A DNA stretch of 32,318 bases from Eubacterium sp. Its GTDB lineage: Bacteria > Bacillota > Clostridia > Eubacteriales > Eubacteriaceae. This document shows, piece by piece, positions 28,548 through 32,318 of the stretch. The notes under the pieces are model-generated. The model ran no database searches, had not been told where the DNA came from, and worked only from the letters and a program-made list of their open reading frames with translations. The stretch is from assembly GCA_030524435.1 (NCBI GenBank), contig JAUNGS010000001.1, forward strand, positions 1-32,318, in the 5' to 3' direction. How positions within the stretch are numbered: the first letter of the stretch is position 1; every line of letters begins with the position of its first letter. The translations under genes were made by a program, and so were the position numbers.

Positions 28548-30053
28548 ATGGCCATCAATTACCTTTATCCTAAATACGAAATTGTAAGAAATCCCAACCG
28601 CTGCATCAAATGCCGGGTCTGCGAAAGACAATGTGCCAACGAGGTGCACCGCTACGACCCCGAGCTCGACATTATGACCGCCGACGAAACTGGCTGTGTG
28701 GACTGCCAGCGCTGTGTCAGCCTCTGTCCCACCCGGGCGCTGAAGATCGTCGAAACCGACAACCGCTTCAAGGAAAACCACAACTGGAAGCAGGACACCA
28801 TCGAGGAAGTCTACCGACAGGCCAACTCCGGCGGGGTGCTTTTATCCAGCATGGGTACCCCCAAGGATTACCCTGTCTACTGGGATAAGATTTTAATCAA
28901 CGCCAGCCAGGTCACCAACCCCTCCATCGACCCCTTGAGGGAGCCCATGGAAACCAAGGTTTTCCTCGGCAAGAAGCCCGGCAGCCTGGAAATGGACGCC
29001 CAGGGCAATATCATCTCGAAGATCCCGCCCCAGCTGGAGCTGGAGCTGCCCATTATGTTCTCAGCCATGTCCTACGGCTCCATCTCGGAAAATGCCCACA
29101 AATCCTTGGCCCGGGCGGCCACCCAGCTGGGCACCTGCTATAACACCGGCGAGGGCGGCCTCAACAAGGAGCTGTACCAGTACGGCCCCAACACCATCGT
29201 CCAGGTAGCCTCGGGCCGTTTCGGCGTCCACGAAGACTACCTGATGACCGGCGCCGCCATCGAAATTAAAATGGGCCAGGGGGCCAAGCCCGGCATCGGC
29301 GGTCACCTCCCCGGCAAGAAAATCGGCGAGAAGGTCTCCAAGACCAGGATGATCCCCCAGGGCAGCGACGCCATCTCCCCGGCGCCCCACCACGATATCT
29401 ACTCCATCGAAGATCTGCGCCAGCTGATCTTCTCCTTAAAGGAAGCTACCAACTACACCAAGCCCGTCATCGTCAAGATCGCTGCGGTTCACAACGTAGC
29501 CGCCATCGCCTCGGGGATTGCCCGCTCCGGCGCTGACATCATCGCCATCGACGGCTTCAGAGGAGGCACCGGCGCCGCCCCCACCAGAATCCGCGACAAC
29601 GTGGGGATTCCCATCGAGCTGGCCTTGGCCGCAGTAGACACCCGACTTCGGGAGGAACAGATCCGCAACGAGGTCTCTGTCGTTGTCGGCGGCAGCATCC
29701 GAAGCGCCGCCGACGTGGTCAAAGCCATCGCTCTGGGCGCCGACGCCTGCTACATCGGCACCGCCGCCCTGCTGGCCCTGGGCTGCCACCTCTGCCGCCA
29801 TTGCCACAGCGGCAGGTGCAACTGGGGCATCGCCACCCAGCGTGAAGATCTGGTTAAGCGCCTGAATCCCGATATCGGCTCTGAACGCCTCGTCAACCTG
29901 CTGACGGCCTGGAGCCACGAAATCAAGGAAATTATGGGCGGCATGGGGATCAACTCCATCGAGGCCTTAAAGGGCAACCGACTGATGCTCAGGGGCCTGG
30001 GTCTGACCGACCAGGAGCTGGACATCCTCGGCATCAAGCACGCCGGACGTTAA
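28548..30053 (+). CDS. Glutamate synthase, FMN-binding central subunit with ferredoxin domain
   Basis: A 501-residue subunit that converts 2-oxoglutarate and ammonia to glutamate on FMN. The first 75 residues hold two 4Fe-4S motifs (CIKCRVCERQC and CVDCQRCVSLC). The barrel follows with MFSAMSYGSIS, NTGEGGL, GQGAKPGIGGHLPG, APHHDIYSIEDL and FRGGTGAAP, and near the C-terminus the 3Fe-4S cysteines C-x2-C-x2-C-x4-C in CHLCRHCHSGRC. It starts one base after the preceding stop, behind GGGAGG. The layout matches archaeal GltS-type enzymes rather than the 1500-residue bacterial GltB. Confidence 0.95.
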   Translation: MAINYLYPKYEIVRNPNRCIKCRVCERQCANEVHRYDPELDIMTADETGCVDCQRCVSLCPTRALKIVETDNRFKENHNWKQDTIEEVYRQANSGGVLLSSMGTPKDYPVYWDKILINASQVTNPSIDPLREPMETKVFLGKKPGSLEMDAQGNIISKIPPQLELELPIMFSAMSYGSISENAHKSLARAATQLGTCYNTGEGGLNKELYQYGPNTIVQVASGRFGVHEDYLMTGAAIEIKMGQGAKPGIGGHLPGKKIGEKVSKTRMIPQGSDAISPAPHHDIYSIEDLRQLIFSLKEATNYTKPVIVKIAAVHNVAAIASGIARSGADIIAIDGFRGGTGAAPTRIRDNVGIPIELALAAVDTRLREEQIRNEVSVVVGGSIRSAADVVKAIALGADACYIGTAALLALGCHLCRHCHSGRCNWGIATQREDLVKRLNPDIGSERLVNLLTAWSHEIKEIMGGMGINSIEALKGNRLMLRGLGLTDQELDILGIKHAGR

Positions 30054-30077
30054 TGTATTCAGAGAAGGAGTCAATTT

Positions 30078-30536
30078 ATGAAACGCGTTTATGTCAATGA
30101 AGCGTGGTGCCTGGGCTGCCACCTCTGCGAATTCCAATGTGCCTTCGCCAATTCCGGCGAGGACGATATGTTCAAGGCCTTCAACCGCCCCCAGAAGCCC
30201 CTGCCCAGAATCCGGGTTGAGGACGGTGAGGAAGCCGGGGAGGCCATCCACTTTGCGGTATCCTGCCGCCACTGTGAAACCCCCTACTGTGTCAAGGGCT
30301 GTATCACCGGCGCCCTGTCTGTAGATGATAACGGCGTCGTCCACATCGATGAAGAGCGCTGCGTGGGCTGCCGCACCTGTATCCTCATGTGTCCCTACGG
30401 CTGTCTGGTTCCGGGACCCACCAAAACCATGCTGAAATGCGAGCTCTGCACCCAGAATGGCGGCGAGCCTGCCTGCGTCAAGAATTGTCCCAACCGCGCC
30501 ATCGTCTTTGAGGAAAGGGGGGAATACCATGACTGA
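30078..30536 (+). CDS. Four-cluster ferredoxin subunit (HycB/DMSO-reductase B type)
   Basis: A 152-residue electron-transfer protein with four cysteine groups: CLGCHLCEFQC, CRHCETPYCVKGC, CVGCRTCILMCP and CELC...CVKNCP, typical of four 4Fe-4S clusters in polyferredoxin subunits such as HycB, CooF or DmsB. AAGGAG precedes the ATG. The end overlaps the FAD protein gene by eight bases. In this operon it should pass electrons between the flavoprotein and the glutamate synthase core. Confidence 0.93.
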   Translation: MKRVYVNEAWCLGCHLCEFQCAFANSGEDDMFKAFNRPQKPLPRIRVEDGEEAGEAIHFAVSCRHCETPYCVKGCITGALSVDDNGVVHIDEERCVGCRTCILMCPYGCLVPGPTKTMLKCELCTQNGGEPACVKNCPNRAIVFEERGEYHD

Positions 30537-31767
30537 TACCAAGTACCTTATCATCGGCAACTCCGCCGCAGCCATCGGCGGTGTCACCGGCATCAGAAAG
30601 ACCGATCCCGAGGGCAAACTGATCCTCGTGTCCTCGGAAAACCGCCACACCTACTCGAGACCCCTGATCTCCTACTGGCTAGAGGGCAAGGTCAAAATGG
30701 AAAACGCCATCTACAGAGATCTGGATTTCTACGATAGAAACCGCTGCGAAACCCGTCTGGGACGCCACGTCGACAGCATTAATCCTGCGAAAAAACAGGC
30801 GGTTTTAGACGACGGCGAGGTCATCGCCTACGACAAGCTGCTCTTGGCCACCGGCTCCCATCCCTTTGTGCCGCCCATCACAGGCAAGGATACGGCCAAA
30901 AACGCCTTTACCTTCACCACCATGGATGACGCCGAGGGCGTGGCCAAGCTTTTAACCGAAACCTCTAGAGTCGTCATCCTGGGGGCCGGACTCATCGGTC
31001 TCAAGGCCGCCGAAGCGGTGGTGCATCAATGCGCCTCGGTCACGGTTTTAGACCTGTCGGACCGGGTGCTGCCCAGCGTTTTAGACGCCGAGGCCGGCGC
31101 CCTGATGGCCGATCACCTAAAAAAACAGGGCGTCACCCTGCGGCTTGAAACCAGTATCACAGAGATCGGCGATATGCAGGTCACCCTTTCCGACGGCGAC
31201 GTGCTGCCTTACGACATTCTGATTTTAGCCGTGGGCACCCGCCCCGCTGTCCGTCTGGCCGAGGATGCCGGACTTAAGGTAGAACGGGGCATCATCACCG
31301 ACGATCACCAGCACACCTCGGCGGCCGACATCTACGCCGCCGGCGACTGCACCCTGAGCCACGACATCAGCTCAGACAGCGACAAAAACATCGCCATTCT
31401 GCCCAACGCCTATCTCCAGGGCGAGACGGCGGGCATCAACATGGCCGGCGGTGACGCCGTCATGGAAAAGCTCTTCCCGGCCAACTCCATGGGTCTGCTG
31501 GGACTGTACATGCTCACCGCCGGCAGCTATCAGGGGGATGCCAAGATCGTTGAAACCGGGGACTCCTTCAGGAAATTCTTCATCCAGGACGACGTCCTCA
31601 AGGGCTATATCATCATCGGCAGCTGCCCCAGAGGCGGTATCTACACCGATTTAATTCGTGAAAAAACAGATCTCTCCACCCTGGACACAGATCTGCTTTT
31701 CGCCAATCCTCAGCTGGCGGCCTTCCCCAAGACAGGCCGTCACCAAAAACTCAGCGCAGCACATTAG
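30529..31767 (+). CDS. FAD-dependent pyridine nucleotide-disulfide-type oxidoreductase
   Basis: A 412-residue flavoprotein of the NAD(P)H:rubredoxin/nitrite reductase NirB-like group. It has an N-terminal FAD Rossmann motif (YLIIGNSAAAIGGVTGI), a second NAD(P)-binding motif (VVILGAGLIGLKAAEAV, about 148-164) and the ATG/GD motif IYAAGDC near 275. No redox-active cysteine pair is evident, as in NADH-rubredoxin reductases. The ATG at 30529, eight bases inside the ferredoxin gene and behind GGGGGGA, is chosen over a longer frame. It probably feeds NAD(P)H electrons to the operon's ferredoxin, replacing the GltD subunit. Confidence 0.92.
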   Translation: MTDTKYLIIGNSAAAIGGVTGIRKTDPEGKLILVSSENRHTYSRPLISYWLEGKVKMENAIYRDLDFYDRNRCETRLGRHVDSINPAKKQAVLDDGEVIAYDKLLLATGSHPFVPPITGKDTAKNAFTFTTMDDAEGVAKLLTETSRVVILGAGLIGLKAAEAVVHQCASVTVLDLSDRVLPSVLDAEAGALMADHLKKQGVTLRLETSITEIGDMQVTLSDGDVLPYDILILAVGTRPAVRLAEDAGLKVERGIITDDHQHTSAADIYAAGDCTLSHDISSDSDKNIAILPNAYLQGETAGINMAGGDAVMEKLFPANSMGLLGLYMLTAGSYQGDAKIVETGDSFRKFFIQDDVLKGYIIIGSCPRGGIYTDLIREKTDLSTLDTDLLFANPQLAAFPKTGRHQKLSAAH

Positions 31768-31777
31768 GAGGTCAGCC

Positions 31778-32318
31778 ATGCAGATTGAAGCAGGAAAAAA
31801 ATATTATATGCAGCTCAACGAAGAAATCAAGGGCTGTGCCGACAAGGAAATCACCATCAATGGCGTTCTGGGCCAGCGCTACATCGGTACCGGCGTCAAA
31901 AATAAAAACATCACCGTCTACGGCACCCCTGGCAACGCCATGGGGGCCTATCTGAACCAGTGTGACATCACCGTCTACGGCAACGTTCAGGACGCCGTGG
32001 GGGATACCATGGACAACGGCACCATCGTCGTCCACGGCAGCGCCGGAGATACTCTGGGCTACGGCATGCGCGGCGGCGCCGTCTACGTCAAGGGCGGCGC
32101 AGGCTACCGCGTGGGCATCCACATGAAGGCCTATCTGGATCACCAGCCTGTCATCGTCATCGGCGGCCGGGCCGGCTCCTTCCTGGGCGAATACCAGGCC
32201 GGAGGCACCATCGTCGTTTTAGGCCTTGACGCCGAGGATGACTTTCCCGCCGGAAACTATTGCGGCACCGGGATGCACGGCGGCGCCATGTACATTAGAA
32301 GCAGCTGCCCGCCGGCCC
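31778..32318 (+). CDS. Glutamate synthase GXGXG-domain subunit (cut by window end)
   Basis: An open frame from an ATG behind TAGGAGG runs 180 codons to the end of the window with no stop. The product is rich in glycine repeats typical of the right-handed beta-helix GXGXG domain of glutamate synthase: YIGTGVKNKNITVYGTPGNA, NVQDAVGDTMDNGTIVVHG and GYGMRGGAVYVKGGAG. This domain is structural and links the amidotransferase and FMN parts, so the operon encodes all domains of glutamate synthase on separate chains. The 3' end is missing. Confidence 0.9.
   Translation, partial: MQIEAGKKYYMQLNEEIKGCADKEITINGVLGQRYIGTGVKNKNITVYGTPGNAMGAYLNQCDITVYGNVQDAVGDTMDNGTIVVHGSAGDTLGYGMRGGAVYVKGGAGYRVGIHMKAYLDHQPVIVIGGRAGSFLGEYQAGGTIVVLGLDAEDDFPAGNYCGTGMHGGAMYIRSSCPPA

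Overview
The window is chromosomal DNA of a moderately GC-rich anaerobic Firmicute of the class Clostridia. The basis is strong AGGAGG ribosome sites, TTGACA-N17-TATAAT promoters, U-tract terminators, a type III glutamine synthetase and a split archaeal-type glutamate synthase. Three URO-D/corrinoid-methyltransferase-like proteins and a small iron-sulfur protein of the corrinoid Fe-S type make an acetogen-like member of the Eubacteriaceae a reasonable inference, but nothing here proves the genus. No phage, insertion sequence, CRISPR array or plasmid function was seen.

Layout. 1-3.1 kb (minus strand): a DUF1659/DUF2922 pair, a MATE efflux pump behind an attenuator-like leader, a YaiI/DUF188 protein and a small membrane protein. 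3.3-6.4 kb (plus): tRNA-Ser(GGA), a TPR-like membrane protein, a ClC antiporter with a TrkA-C tail, and a YbaK/ProX-type tRNA-editing protein. 6.4-12.1 kb: two divergent regulator/enzyme modules, TetR-1 with URO-D-1 and TetR-2 with URO-D-2, separated by an MFS transporter. Each URO-D gene is followed by a tiny, previously unlisted gene of 41 or 48 codons. 12.2-13.2 kb: a tiny Fe-S protein and an Rpn-type nuclease. 13.4-15.8 kb: an ArsD-like protein facing a P1B metal ATPase that sits behind a CsoR-type operator. 16-17.5 kb: an NCS2 purine permease. 17.6-21.1 kb: a tightly packed run of PPTase, two half-size chromate transporters, AzlC, AzlD and a Crp/Fnr regulator. 21.2-23.9 kb: an MFS transporter and URO-D-3, preceded by a possible Crp/Fnr site. 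24.2-24.6 kb: a DUF2798 membrane protein behind another leader terminator. 24.7-32.3 kb: glnN and, divergently, a five-part glutamate synthase operon cut by the window end.

How the parts fit. The most striking theme is three parallel URO-D cassettes, each with its own regulator (TetR, TetR, Crp/Fnr) and MFS pumps nearby, which looks like separate substrate-induced demethylation or methyl-transfer functions. The two shorter URO-D proteins end at the same EYG(V/I)YK motif and are followed by micro-ORFs. The third continues past that motif for 67 residues, and its end resembles the micro-proteins, which suggests an undescribed small partner that is separate in two modules and fused in the third.

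The second theme is control by leader RNA. Strong terminator hairpins lie between promoter and start codon for the MATE gene, the DUF2798 gene, glnN and the glutamate synthase operon. The last two share the octamer CAATGGCG presented as the same hexaloop (AATGGC), which suggests joint antitermination of nitrogen assimilation, possibly by an ANTAR-type regulator encoded elsewhere.
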